Shown in pieces: positions 23,501 through 35,850 of a stretch of 64,000 bases of DNA. The stretch is from the NCBI GenBank assembly GCA_025766275.1, contig JAFKAC010000023.1, positions 186,001-250,000 on the forward strand. Reading direction: 5' to 3'. This stretch comes from Lactarius indigo. Its lineage: Eukaryota; Basidiomycota; Agaricomycetes; Russulales; Russulaceae. The position numbers and the translations under genes are program-made. Position 1 is the stretch's first letter. Each line of letters begins with the position of its first letter. The notes below the pieces were generated by a model that was not told the origin of the DNA, searched no databases, and was given only the letters and a program-made list of their open reading frames with translations.

Positions 23501-24256
23501 CTGGTTAGGTCTGTGCCCGGTGGATGTTGTGTATCGTAATCGAAGAAGCGGGTGGGCATGCACGTATCGGTGTATCCGATATCCCGTCGAAAATCTTCTC
23601 CAGAGAAGAACATAGCCAGCACTAAGGTAGACAGATAATTGGCCGATAGACATTCACGGTCACTACCGCCAGTGGTTCGTTTGTGCCATGCTGGCACCGC
23701 CATGTGTAACTTAGAACCCTAGTACAGTAATGACTATCCTTTTCTCTCCCATTGTATCGTAACGACCGAGAGCTAATAAAGGTCTCCGCGGTCTCCGCGT
23801 CTTTGGTCCATACATTGTGACCCCTCGCAAAGAAGTGACATATACGAATTCTGAGGAACCCAAGAGGCCTACTCTCTTACCTGGGTAATTTACGCTGTCC
23901 TCGCTGGACCAGATCCTCCGCGTTGCTATGCAACCCCTCATAGGGCCTCTCCGCGATCATAGACAAGCTGCGCTGGCAAGCGTGATCAGCTGATTTGTGC
24001 GTCCGCTTAGGTGCTCGTCTTGCTAGCATCTTGGTTCGGTACACCTTTTTGGTCTCCCCAGACGTGGCGCACTCGGCTTTCGGCACGTGCACCGGACTGC
24101 GCACTGTACGAATAAGCCATCGCACGCCAGCTGAGTGATAACTTAGAACGAGCGGATTTCGTGATTGGGGGATATCTAATCAGCGGTGATGACATAAGCA
24201 AGGCTATTAGGGCTCGGGACGGGAAGGGGGGGGGGTGACTGTCCATCTTTTGGAGC
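23501..24256. other. Intergenic region
   Basis: No gene recognised. It must contain the first exon and promoter of the Rsp5 ligase, because the first recognisable coding segment (24257) has an in-frame stop and no ATG just upstream. Confidence 0.4.
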
Positions 24257-27055
24257 CCAAATGGTAGAATCAAGGTAACTGGTCTCCCTCCCTTCGAGTC
24301 CTCGTAGAGAACGCTTTCCAATTGTCCCAGTTCATCCACTGCAACAGGCCGTGCACACCCAATAAGGCTCACCGGTCGGTTCCCTTCCGTCCTCTCTTGC
24401 ACTTTTCCTCTTTTGTCTCATTTCCCATCACCAAGTACTCGCCGCTAACGGTCTCGTCAAACGAGATCTTTTCTCCCTCCCGAACCCCTTCGCAGTCGTA
24501 ACCACCGACGGTTCCGACCTCCGTCAAACCGCCATCTTCAAAAAAGCCCTCACTCCCTATTGGAACGAAACATTCGACATGTTGCGTCGCCCTATCCTTT
24601 TTCTCTTTTTTTTCTCTTAACCTCTCTCTCATCCTTCTGCAGCACCGTTCAAGAATCGTCCAAAATCCAGATCCAGGTCTTTGATCAACGCAAGTTTAAG
24701 CGCAACGACCAGGGTTTCCTCGGATCCGTATCAATCACCGTCGGAGACATTCTCAACCTCAATCAGGGCGGAAGCGGTACGTCCCTACCCTCCCCTCCCC
24801 TTGCATTCTTCCCATCATTCATTCATTCCGGCCTTAGTCATCCAGAACCTCGAACTTCAGCCTGGGCCTGACGGCCAAATCGTACACGGAAACCTCATGT
24901 TTTCGCTCGCCACAGAAGGCCAAGATTCCTCTCGTCGCAGTCAGGCCCCCCAACAACTCGATCTTGCTCAGTCATTCAACGATATGCGTGTATCTCCTTC
25001 ATCGACTTCTACCGGTGGCACCAGCAACACATTACCAAGCCGCAGCCGCAGTTCCCAGCCGCCACCTACACCATACAGCCGCGATGGCAGTTTAGCGCCT
25101 TCTGCACCGCACCACCACCTACAACCATCTCATTCCTTTTCTTCCTTGCCCACACGTAATCCCGAAATCCAGCGCAGCCCACATCCATCTGAACCCGTTG
25201 CTCTCCCACCACATCACTCCCCGGAACAGCCGGCCGTCCCGGCCCCTGCTCCCGCCGCTGCACCCACACCAGCTGCACAGCCTGCTCCCGTCGAAGAAGC
25301 CCTTCCACCCGGGTGGGAACTCCGATTCGACCCGCGCGGGCGTTCATACTACGTCGACCACAACACACGCACCACCACCTGGACCCGTCCGCCCCCTAGT
25401 CTGTCGGTGCCTATCCCCGCCGCTCACACTCCATCCTCCGCCCGTTCCACCGATACGGTCCTATCTCCGAACACGACCAACGCAGATGGCACTTACGCCG
25501 ACGTGCGCTTGCCCCTCGGATGGGAGGAACGCCGCACGCCCGACGGCCGTCCTTATTTCGTTGACCATCACACGCGCACGACGACGTGGAACGACCCCCG
25601 GCGGACCTCGGCCTCGGCCTCAGCGGCGTCGACCACGGCGCTTGCGAACCGCGCCGCACTTGGACCGCTGCCGTCGGGTTGGGAAATGCGCATGACGTCG
25701 ACACGACGCATCTATTTTGTGGACCACAACACGCGCACGACCACGTGGGACGACCCGCGGCTGCCATCGACGGTCGACGCGGACGCCCCGCAGTACAAGC
25801 GCGACTACCGGCGGAAGGTGGTCTACTTCCGGAGCCAGCCGTCGATGCGCCTGGTTGCTGACGCCAAGTGCGACGTGCGGGTGCGTCGTGGATGGGTCTT
25901 TGAGGACAGCTTTGCGGCGATCATGCGTCTCCGGCCGGAGGATCTCCGCAAGCGCCTCATGGTGAAGTTTGAGGGCGAGGATGCGCTCGATTATGGTGGC
26001 GTCTCCCGCGAGTGGTTCTTCCTCCTTTCGCATGAGATGTTCAACCCGAGCTACGGCCTGTTCGAGTACTCGGCTCACGACAACTACACGTTGCAGATCA
26101 ACCCGGCCTCGGGCGTGAACCCCGAGCACCTCGACTATTTCAAATTCATCGGCCGGGTGCTCGGCCTCGCGGTATTCCACCATCGATTCCTCGATGCGTA
26201 CTTTGTGCCGAGTTTCTATAAGATGGTTCTCGGAAAGAAGGTGAACATCAAGGACCTCGAAGCGGTCGATTATGAGCTGTACAAAGGCCTCACCTGGATG
26301 TTGTGCGTATCCATCGTCGTGGTCGTGGTCGTCGCGTTTTCGACATTGATTGCCTCGCAGGGAGAACCCTATCACTGGCGTGCTCGAAGAGACGTTCTCC
26401 GTGACCGAAGATCGCTTTGGCGAGCACGTCGTCGTCGAGCTCAGGCCGGGCGGCGCCGACCAAGACGTGACGGAAGCGAACAAGGAGGAGTACGTCGATC
26501 TGGTCGTCGCGCACCGGATTGCGGGGCGCATCGCGGCGCAGTTCCGCGCGTTCATGGAGGGGCTCGGCGATGTGCTGCCCTTGGACCTGCTGCGGGTGTT
26601 CGATGAACACGAGCTGGAGCTGCTCATCGGTGGCATGACGGAGATCGACATGGACGACTGGACGCGGTTCACCGATTATCGTGGGTACGAGAAGACGGAC
26701 CGGGTGATCGAGTGGTTCTGGGCGTGCCTGCGGTCGTGGCCCGCAGAGCGCAAGGCCCGCCTCCTGCAGTTCACGACGGGCACGTCGCGCGTGCCCGTCA
26801 ATGGGTTTAAGGACCTCCAGGGAAGCGATGGCCCCCGCCGGTTTACGATCGAGAAGAGCGGGGACCCGAATGGCCTGCCGCGTAGCCATACGTGCTTCAA
26901 TCGTCTTGACTTGCCGCCGTACGAGGACTATGAGAGCCTGGAGCGCAAACTGCGCTTCGCGATCGAGTGCGTGTTTAGAATTATTTGCCTTTGTGCTTTT
27001 GCTCATAGGTTTTTGTGTGTGTGATAGGGAGACGGAAGGGTTTGGGCAAGAGTAA
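24257..27055 (+). CDS. RSP5: Rsp5/NEDD4-type HECT E3 ubiquitin ligase
   Basis: Transfers ubiquitin from an E2 through a thioester cysteine to membrane cargo and other substrates. Exons: 24257-24281 (5' end unresolved), 24436-24580, 24643-24776, 24838-26302, 26361-26966, 27028-27055; all junctions keep the frame, giving about 800 residues, the usual length. Domains: C2 (residues about 1-110, [32 protein letters not shown]); a Ser/Pro-rich linker; three WW domains ([20 protein letters not shown] near residue 257, [40 protein letters not shown]); HECT from about residue 435 with [19 protein letters not shown] and the active-site Cys in [17 protein letters not shown]-terminus EETEGFGQE. The start codon is on an upstream exon not identified; the first intron (154 nt) is longer than the rest. 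Pieces of this gene are duplicated at 33.2, 36.8 and 50.4 kb. Confidence 0.93.
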
Positions 27056-27599
27056 AGAACCACCACCCATCGGGATTTTGGAAATTATAGAACGATTCAA
27101 ACGCCCCTCTGCGCGCTGGGACACGCAATGGAAGGATTCTTGTGTGTCTCTCTCTCTCCCTCTCTCTTCTCGCCACTCTGCTTTCATTTTATATTCATTT
27201 TTGTTCGTCTGGCTACATCCTTTACGATATATAACGTGTGATATACCACCACCGTTTCTCCTTTTTTTTTCGTATACTATTCCAGAGGTCCAGCCCCCCT
27301 CCATCCATTTTGGCTTACTTTGCGAACCTCGGTAAACTAATTACAACTACCAACCACCGCCCCCTTTCCTCACTGTTCCTCTTATTTTACCTATTTTTAG
27401 CTTGCTTGCTTGCTTGTTTGTTGGCTTGTACGTACGTGTGTTTTTTTTTTGACGAGAACGACGACCCGATCATGTCCTATGGCTTTGAACTGCAGTGCCC
27501 GTCAGCCTGAGGCAAAGGAGCAACAGATGGCGTTGCTATTAGTTCAAATTTACGTTGCAGCATTTACGACATCAAAGATATGTCATGGATGGACGGACC
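27056..27599. other. 3' flank of the Rsp5 gene
   Basis: Pyrimidine-rich, with a CT-rich tract near 27148-27170. The segment to about 27570 recurs at 33396-33910 and 37612-38060, where it follows rsp5 fragments. No gene recognised. Confidence 0.5.
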
Positions 27600-28548
27600 A
27601 CGATAAAAGGCTGCGTGCCCCTTCACCCTCTCACCTTTCAGCACCCCTCCATTCCCACAGTTACGTGCAGATTTCCGATCTTAGAGTAGCCCGATCCAAC
27701 CCTAAGTCCCAACCAGGACCAGGACCAGGACCCCGCTCTAACCCTCAAGTTAGCAGCCCTCCTGGCAGTACTCGCAGCACCTCCTGCCCAAGTAGCGCCA
27801 CTGCTGTACAGTCGTCCTCCCTGTTCGACACGCTCACCAAGCCCGCCGCAGATGGTTACCCGGCCACAAATGTCATTGAATACTTGGTCGAGATCGTGGG
27901 CCGCGATGTCGTGTCTTTCAGACGCAACGCGCAGGTGTCCTATTTACTCGTAGACAGGGCACGTGACATTTGCGACGTGGTCAATATCTACATCAGGAAC
28001 ACGGAGAGCGGAACCGACTGGTCCAGTTTCGGGAGGTTCTCTAATGCGATTGACCCTGTAGAAGAGTGTTTTGTAAAGATCTTACATTTTAAGATCGTTG
28101 GCTAACGGTATCCATCTCCTCATGCAGTGCTTTGTTTAAGTTGCTTGCGTTCACGGAAGATGAAAAAAACACACCACCTCATCGAGGGAGATTCGGTTCA
28201 CGAGTGCATTACTTCTGTGGACAGTTGGGTCACCAACCGGGAGGAAATTTGGACCACACTGAATCTCCTTGAGACGCCTACAGAGCTCACGGTATTGTGA
28301 ATCGATGCTAACCTCAGAGTTTTATTAAATTGGATGTGACAGGATCTGTTTTCTGGAGTCAACGTTTCGTCACGTTGGGACGAACGAGAGGAAGCCCGGA
28401 ATCACGACAAGGAACTTCTTGGTATCGTGATTGAAGATATAGATCGCGCGATCACATCGCTCGCAAAGTATACTCTCAAATTGTTACTACTTTCGCATTC
28501 GATCTCACATCCATTACAAGGGCCCCGCATGATGTCGTTCACACAATG
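27600..28548 (+). CDS. Unrecognised protein, tentative multi-exon model
   Basis: Not assigned to a family. Seen: an open frame to 28105 with a Pro/Gly-rich then Ser-rich part (PGPGPGPRSNPQVSSPPG) followed by a helical-looking part (SLFDTLTKPAADGYPATNVI, VDRARDICDVVNIYIRN, DWSSFGRFSNAIDP). After a likely intron the reading continues near 28130 (ALFKLLAFTEDEK), then in another frame (HHLIEGDSVHECITSVDSWV, NREEIWTTLNLLETPTEL), a likely intron near 28295-28342 and DLFSGVNVSSRWDEREEA, with IEDIDRAITSLAKYTL to about 28480. The change of frame at an A run near 28162 may be a frameshift. The helical style recalls N-terminal adaptor regions of fungal NLR-like or WD-repeat proteins, but this is a guess; no NACHT or repeat domain follows. 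Confidence 0.35.
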
Positions 28549-29646
28549 ATTGAAAACTTCGAGGAGTTATTTAACAAGTTTCCCAGTGGTGAAATTCCCC
28601 CAGTAATTCTTTTTGATACTCCGCATTTCACTGTGCTGACATACCCGACGACCAGGACCTCACAATGTTCATATTGAAGGCAGGCCTTCAGTGGTAGCAA
28701 CTGCACCCAGTGGCTTTGTCGGCTCCAATTGGAAATTTTCTGTTGCCAGATTCTCTTCACATGGGCTTCATGTTGATAAAGTCGCCCTTCGGTCCACAAT
28801 TCGGACGATGATCCAGAACGTGGCCTGCAATAGGGGCAACGAAGGTGGAGGCGAAGGCAAGGCGAAATACTACTAAGAATACGCAACTAGCTGTGGTAGT
28901 AGATGTGGCAGAGGACGAAGGAGCGACGGGGGGGCCATTCAGATACAAAGACGGGTTAAGAGCATTTCCAGTTTCGCCTAGCTCACTGTCGAGCGCAGAC
29001 TCAGTTTCCTTCTCGTTCCCCTTTGCTTCAACACGTCTGCGACTTAAAGCCGCCAAGAATCTCGATCCACTTTACCCCTCGCGAGAATTCGGATCAAGTA
29101 CTGATGGACAAATCGACGACCGGCAGATACCGCCGCAACACTATATACAGCCTTTCACGCAGTAATGCCAATGGACTTCAACAACTCAAACTACTAGCGA
29201 GACGTAGATTCTGGAGGAAAGTAGACAACAGGTTTCAATAGAAAGTAGCCATGATGAAATATCCACACACGAAGTAAGAGCATGAGGGTGCATGGGGAAG
29301 CGGCATGGGGAAGCGGTCTCGGATTTAGGGATCATAGTCATATACGTATGTCTGAGTTCAGCTTTTACGCCAGGCCCTCTTCCGGACCGGGGGAACAGAC
29401 AGCAGCTCTCGATCTGGCCTAGGTAGAGGTGACGGTGCCGTTAGGCTGGGAAATGGAGCCAGCAGTAGGAATTTTGAGAGTATACCAGTTGGTAATTATA
29501 GGCCGATCCCGCTATCGACGGATAGGGGACGTTTCCCCGAAATCCTCAGAGGTATTAATTAACAACCGCCTCGGACGATTGGGTTGAAGTAGCAAGCGGG
29601 GTGCTGTCGCCGATGCTGGGAGCGCTGGCGTTTGGGTTTAGGTGTT
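28549..29646. other. Unassigned sequence with short open frames
   Basis: Frames at 28845-29165 and 29023-29241 (+) overlap and may be pieces of one decayed gene, but no motif is visible. Nothing else is recognised. Confidence 0.3.
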
Positions 29647-30928
29647 CTAGCTGGGGCAGGCGCGTGGCAGACTGCATAGGTGTTGTCTGGTCTTCGGGCG
29701 CTTGTACCCTGACATTAAGCTCCGGAGATGGGAGCAGTTTCTGATCAATGTCTCTGCGTGAGTCAGATGGGTAGTTCGATCTAGTTTGGGACTGACCCAG
29801 CCCGAGTCCGGTGGAGGTAAAGGCCTGGATCGATCTCGAATCATGAGATCTACTCTCTCAGCTCTGACCGCTGCGTGGATAACAGCACGCGCGCTTGCGA
29901 ATGGAGTGTTGACAATGTCACTATCGGCACCCGAGTAGTCCCATTGGGCGCGGCCCTGAGAGAAATCGATGATAGAGGGGCGATACCAGTAGTCTTGGCT
30001 CTCCCCAATACTGTGAAGGACGATGTCTTCTGAACTCAAAATGCCGCCAATATCTTAAATGCACGTGGGTTGGAGTATACTGCGCGTCTAGGAGAGTATT
30101 CACCTTTCAAGATGACCGTCTGGTCAGGTTTCCATAGGTTGCCAAAAATACGTGGTATATGCGGATTTGCGGCATCGAGGAAAAGGCGACAGGATTTATC
30201 CAAAAGTATGTAGATCGTGTCGCCTTGATCAAGACCATGGGAAAAGTCTTTTAACGGATATTGATGAAATTTACTATCATAACTTGCGGCATCCTTAGAT
30301 AGCTGACGATAGAAATGGGGATTCTGTCTGGAGGCGACCTTGGGGGAGATTCTGTCGGTGCTATTCTCAGGGTAACGACTAAACCTCCATATGATCTCTG
30401 CGGCGGTTGTAAAGTTGTATATTTCCTCTGTTACACCCTTTGAATAATAGGAAACAAAGAAATCAAAGTGGATACTGACGCCTCATAATCAATTGATCGT
30501 CGCGTTCTTCATGCGGCGATTCGAGAATTATGAAATTTACTATCTTTGTATCTCCCATGGGAATCTGGCTCCGTATCGTGAGCGATTGGATAATTCGGCG
30601 ACGACAGATGGCTTACGGGAGCCTTGAATACAGACTTAACCTTGGAGAGTGTGCTCTTCGACTTTTCGTCCTTCTTAGAGGCAAATTCCAATGCAGTACT
30701 CGGATCCAAAAGCTTTTTCCGGAGACTGCCTGGAATAACCTTTTGAGGGGGAGGAGGGCCAAATCGGTTTATCTCCTCTTGAAAGCGCACGAAAGCTTTT
30801 GTAGCTTCGACAGTCGTACCCTTCCCAGCACTTCCCGCTGCAACCAACACGGAATCTGCGAGTCGCAAAATGCTAAAGGGGTGTTGAGTGCGGCGAACGC
30901 GCACAGAAAGGTCATGAAATGATCTCAC
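29647..30928 (-). CDS. Unrecognised multi-exon protein
   Basis: Not recognised. Three open segments in order on the minus strand: 30509-30928 (VLVAAGSAGKGTTVEATKAF, FGPPPPQKVIPGSLRKKLLD, then a Lys/Ser-rich tail); about 30110-30470, open but without its own ATG (FDFFVSYYSKGVTEEIYNFT, YPLKDFSHGLDQGDTIYILL, IPRIFGNLWKPDQTVILK), ending at a plausible GT donor; and 29647-30020 (DYWYRPSIIDFSQGRAQWDY, FASARAVIHAAVRAERVD). Uninterrupted reading of more than 100 codons in a segment with no start codon suggests a true internal exon. Exact splice sites are not resolved, so the boundaries are tentative. It lies downstream of the F-box gene on the same strand with almost no gap. Confidence 0.4.
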
Positions 30929-32505
30929 TTCTGAAGATCGCGGTCCGTGGAGTAGGTCTGGGGAGAGGCCTCTACGTACAGACGACAGATCTCTATGAGA
31001 GTGGTCGCTTGCTCTCGGTACGCTCGACCGATATTCTTGAAATGCCTGCGGATAGCGAAAATGTCATAGAACAAGAGATCCCCTTTCACTACGAGTGGCT
31101 CCCCACTGCTTGCGAGTAGCTTCTGCAGCGTCGGTGCGGGGAGCGGCAGTAGCGAGCGCACGAGGTGCTCCGCGTGTGGATCCGCGAGCTGCAGTGTCTT
31201 TGCGCCGCTGAACGTACGGAGAAGCACATGCCACTGTTGGCGGCGCGAGTCCGAGTCCGCGTCTGTGTTGGGGTTGGGATGAGAGATGTTAAGGCGGAGC
31301 GTGAGGTGCTCCACGCGCTCGAATAGCGGGGCGAGCGCACCGCAGACCTGCGCGAGCCCTGCGAGCTGCCAGTCGAGCGCGCGGCAGCGCACGCGCAATT
31401 GTACGGAGTTAGTTCTGGATTGGCCCGGGTCCGTAGAACGCGAGTCGAGTAGCACATAGGCAGTCTCTGCGTCGAAGTGCAGCTCTGCCGCGTCGAACTG
31501 GAACCTAGCGCCACTCCCCTCTGGGTAAGCAGTGGAGGAGGGGGAGGAGGGCTGCCTCTGTGCTGTGCGGATGATGCGCACGAGGTGGTGTAGGTCGAAC
31601 GTGAGCCGTGCGAAAAAGTTAAGGAAAAGTGTCTGCAGACTCGGCGCGCTGATGCGTGCAACGACCCCCTCGAGATACGCGCTATCGCCATGGAAGGAAA
31701 GGTGCTTGAGGCGAGGTAAGGCACTGGGTGTCGTGCCCATGCGAGGGAGCATCCGTCCAACCTTGCGGTTGGGGAGCGCGGTGCGGAAGTGGACGACGAG
31801 GCGCTCGAGCTGGGCCATGCGGGCGAGCCGCGCGACGAGATCCACAGGGTGAGCCTTGAGTGAGTCCATGACATCCAGCAGCTCGAGCGTGACGAGGCCC
31901 TCGGCGCGAAGGAGCAGCTCGGAACCGGCTGGGGAACGGATGCCGACTAGCGTGAGGCGGCGAAGATGTGGCGCTCTTAGCTTCGCGGGGAGCCCCACGC
32001 CTGTGCGTAAGGACGCCGCGCAGGGTTGATCAGTATCACAACAAATGATTAGGTGTTGTAGTTCCGGGTATTCGTCGTCCATAGAATCGAGCAGGCCGAG
32101 CAGTCTCACAGCAGGTGCCCCAATGTGGATCCGATGGATGCGCTCGCGGAGCTGGAGAACGAAAAGCACATCATCCACCTTTACCTCCGCGTCTCCGGGC
32201 CCTCCTGGGTAATATACTATCAAAGGTAGAGGAGGGGAATGGGTGAGCATAGTCATGACGGGTGTGCCGTACGTGCACACGAGGTGCAAATCCAAACTGG
32301 TTGGCGAGGCGAGTATCAAGTCCCGCCAGGTTTGACAGACGTGGATGAGCTTGTACCACCAGCGCTCAAGGTTCCAGTCTTGATTAAATACGTCTGTCGT
32401 ATTTCCTAGTCGATACCAATGAAAGACCTCAAGAAGCACATCGTGATTGAGCCCGAGTGCACTGATGGCAGTTAATGGCACTTGAAGATCTCCTGTATTG
32501 GACAT
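30925..32505 (-). CDS. F-box-like protein (intact)
   Basis: Single exon of 526 codons. Seen: near the N-terminus LNHDVLLEVFHWYRLGNT followed by WNLERWWYKLIHVCQTWRDL and ASPTSLDLHLVCTYGTPV. This is the usual layout of basidiomycete F-box-like proteins, in which a degenerate F-box runs into a W-rich segment and an (S/A)SPxxLDL block. The rest is a long leucine-rich region (for example LRAPHLRRLTLVGI and LPRLKHLSFHGDSAYLEGVV), with the spacing of LRR-like repeats. Known: such proteins can link substrates to SCF ubiquitin ligases. Inference: function unknown; the paralogue at 59981-61340 is frameshifted. The start at 32505 is the first ATG and gives the conserved N-terminus. Confidence 0.82.
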   Translation of the reverse strand: MSNTGDLQVPLTAISALGLNHDVLLEVFHWYRLGNTTDVFNQDWNLERWWYKLIHVCQTWRDLILASPTSLDLHLVCTYGTPVMTMLTHSPPLPLIVYYPGGPGDAEVKVDDVLFVLQLRERIHRIHIGAPAVRLLGLLDSMDDEYPELQHLIICCDTDQPCAASLRTGVGLPAKLRAPHLRRLTLVGIRSPAGSELLLRAEGLVTLELLDVMDSLKAHPVDLVARLARMAQLERLVVHFRTALPNRKVGRMLPRMGTTPSALPRLKHLSFHGDSAYLEGVVARISAPSLQTLFLNFFARLTFDLHHLVRIIRTAQRQPSSPSSTAYPEGSGARFQFDAAELHFDAETAYVLLDSRSTDPGQSRTNSVQLRVRCRALDWQLAGLAQVCGALAPLFERVEHLTLRLNISHPNPNTDADSDSRRQQWHVLLRTFSGAKTLQLADPHAEHLVRSLLPLPAPTLQKLLASSGEPLVVKGDLLFYDIFAIRRHFKNIGRAYREQATTLIEICRLYVEASPQTYSTDRDLQK

Positions 32506-33395
<890 letters not shown>

Positions 33396-34171
33396 ACCAC
33401 CCATCGGGATTTGGAAATTATATAGATCGATTCAAACGCCCTCTGCGCGCTGGGACACGCAATGGAAGGATTCTTGTCTCTCTCTCTCTCCCTCTCTCTT
33501 CTCGCCACTTTGCTTTCATTTTATATTCATTTTGTTCGTCTGGCTACATCCTTTACGATATATAACGTGTGATATACCACCACCGTTTCTCCTGTTTTTT
33601 TCGTATACTATTCCAGAGGTCCAGCCCCCCCTCCCCCCCCATCCATTTTTGCTTACTTTGCGAACCTCGGTAAACTAATTACAACTACCAACCACCGCCC
33701 CCTTTCCTCACTGTTCCTCTTATTTTACCTATTTTTAGCTTGTTTGCTTGCTTGTTTGTTGGCTTGTACGTACGTGTGTTTTTTTTGACGAGAACGACGA
33801 CCCGATCATGTCCATGGCTTTGAACCGCAGTGCCCGTCAGCCGGAGGCAAAGGAGCAACAGATGGCGTTGCTGTTAGTTCATGTTTCCGTTGCAGCATTT
33901 ACGACATCAATCGGGGGGTACCGGTGTTATGGGCTTTCAAAGTTGCCGCCCGGTTCGATGTTTCACCGGCGAAAAAGTCGGTCGGTTTGAATCGCCGCTG
34001 CGGTGACTTTTTGGCACACGACACTTTGCAGAATCAGAAGAAGTAACAAACGTAACATCGAAAATAACATGTTATTATTTACTTTGTTTGTTTTTTTGTG
34101 GGGAAACGAGTTATTTAAACCTCTGTACTGGAAAATAAATGAGTCCATCTAGAACTTTGGAAACCACGGTA

Positions 34172-34369
34172 CAGCTGGTTCCATAACGATTGTCCCATGG
34201 TGACCGTTTCTTGAACATAGGCGAGGTTTGAGTGGGTAACTCCGCCACTGAGACGGCACAGCAACACAGATAACCATTCCATAACCCCAATTCTTACAAG
34301 ATAGCCATTTTATAACCCTGATTCTGCGAGATGACCCGATTTCCTGAGAATTTCTTCCAAAACCAGCTG
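34172..34369. mobile_element. Miniature TIR element, 198 bp
   Basis: Ends CAGCTGGTT...AACCAGCTG, both flanked by TA. Unit 2 of the duplication lacks it (the matching site near 38392 reads straight through), so the empty site is present in the same window. The interior is related to 15440-15640 and 17850-17980. Confidence 0.75.
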
Positions 34370-34484
34370 TAATACAGTACAGTATGACACGACAATATTT
34401 CTACGACTCGGGGTCTAATATGGCAAGTCGCACTGACACATTCTTTGACAAATCTGTCCCACGCATTTAGCTACCACCACGCGT

Positions 34485-35771
34485 CTAAGAACTAGGAACA
34501 GCCATCATCGGCGTTACTTGTCCTGTCGACCGAGGGAACAAAGTCACAACCCTGTGCTTCTGGATTGAGACTCCCCCTTTCCCAAAGTACCTCTGCGACT
34601 CGAAAGACCAACAGTCGTGTCCACGCATCCACCGAGCAACTCCCTCAGTGAACCTCGCCACGACCGGATCCAAATCGGGTCCCCAAGAGGGCAGCTTCTG
34701 GTGTTGCTCTAGGAGCTTGTCGAACATATCTCCGTGGTGTTGCATGAACCAGTCGAGCGCCCCGTTCAAGTCGACACCTTTTTCGTTCATGACCACAGTC
34801 AGCAGGTTGCTCGCAGAGTGTCCCGACGCGGCTTGCTCGATGTTGTAAGAATATAGATCCTAGTAGCAGTTCAAAGTCAGAATGCCCATACAACACGCGT
34901 AGGTAGGTATTTGTACTGGATACGCACATTGGTGAGCATAAGGGGATATACGGTCAGCCAGATGAAATTCTCCATTGCCGGATGGTCCATCACCTCGTCA
35001 GGAATGTCCAAGCCAAGCTCTGCGGGAAACAGCGAACAACATACGCCCGACGCGCGCACCCTCAGCTCAAGGTAGTCTGTGATGCCACGGATGCGCCCTT
35101 GGCCGCGATCGCCAGCCTCTTCAACGACTGCATAGACATATGTGTCGAATAATTTGATGAATCGTCTCTGAGACGACTCGCTTGCATATTTGATCGCATG
35201 TAGCCAGAATCTGTGAAACATATGCTTAGTCAGTCATGTGTGATGATTGAATCTCGAAGGTAGGTAGACCTACTGTTTGGTAACTTGTCCAGGTTTAGGC
35301 TCGCCTTGTGGACGCTCCTTGTGAGGGTTTCTGAAAGCATCCATGACGGCATCTGCGCAGGCACGAACTCCAGGTTGGTCGAGTTTATCGGTGCACTCGT
35401 CGAAGAAGAAAAAGAGTGCCATTAATTCACAGGCGACGAGCAGACACTCTGCTCGTAGGAACTTGTCAGGATGTCACCGCTGACCGTCAGGAAGTGGGCA
35501 GTTCACCCTTATTCAATGAAGGAAACCCAAGCGAAGCGAGAAGCGCTATAGTATGCCTGTTCAGTTACAAATTAAACTGGTATTAATGAGTACGCATTCA
35601 CCGAAATTGCACAGGTTGAACGACCTCTGTGACTTGGGGTCAAGGACCTCAAAGGAGTGGACCCACTCGTCGAACTGTGGTTTTATCTCTTCGTAGTGCT
35701 TGTTCACGACTCTGGGCCAGGGCCACTTTGGCAAGTAGGTCAGGGAGACGGAATTGACGAGGTTCTGACAT
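34485..35771 (-). pseudogene. Sesquiterpene synthase, copy A (one extra base near the N-terminus)
   Basis: Same five-exon structure as copy B. Seen: MSEPRQFRLPDLLAK start at 35771; then one extra base near 35726 shifts the frame just before WPWPRVVNKHYEE. The rest is open after splicing: LLASLGFPSLNK, the metal-binding motif FFFFDECTDK, FWLHAIKYASES, VMDHPAMENF, then VYPLMLTN joined across an intron to DLYSYNIEQ, which gives the second metal-binding (NSE-type) motif, and VMNEKGVDLNGALDWF. No in-frame ATG rescues the shifted start; the only upstream in-frame option is a TTG near 35815. If the extra base is a sequencing error the gene is functional. Role as for copy B. Confidence 0.85.
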
Positions 35772-35850
35772 GGTTTAGATGAGGAAATGAGAGTTTGGGT
35801 GAGAGTTAGGTGCAAAGTAGAGACTTAAATACTTACAGCGGTTTCCATAT

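Noticed and set aside
25620..26672. 350-codon ORF on the strand opposite the Rsp5 gene
   Set aside because: Antisense shadow of a GC-rich coding exon; the plus-strand reading has complete WW and HECT domains.
35561..35815. Alternative start for sesquiterpene synthase A upstream of the extra base
   Set aside because: The in-frame upstream codon is TTG, not ATG, and the resulting N-terminus does not match copy B.
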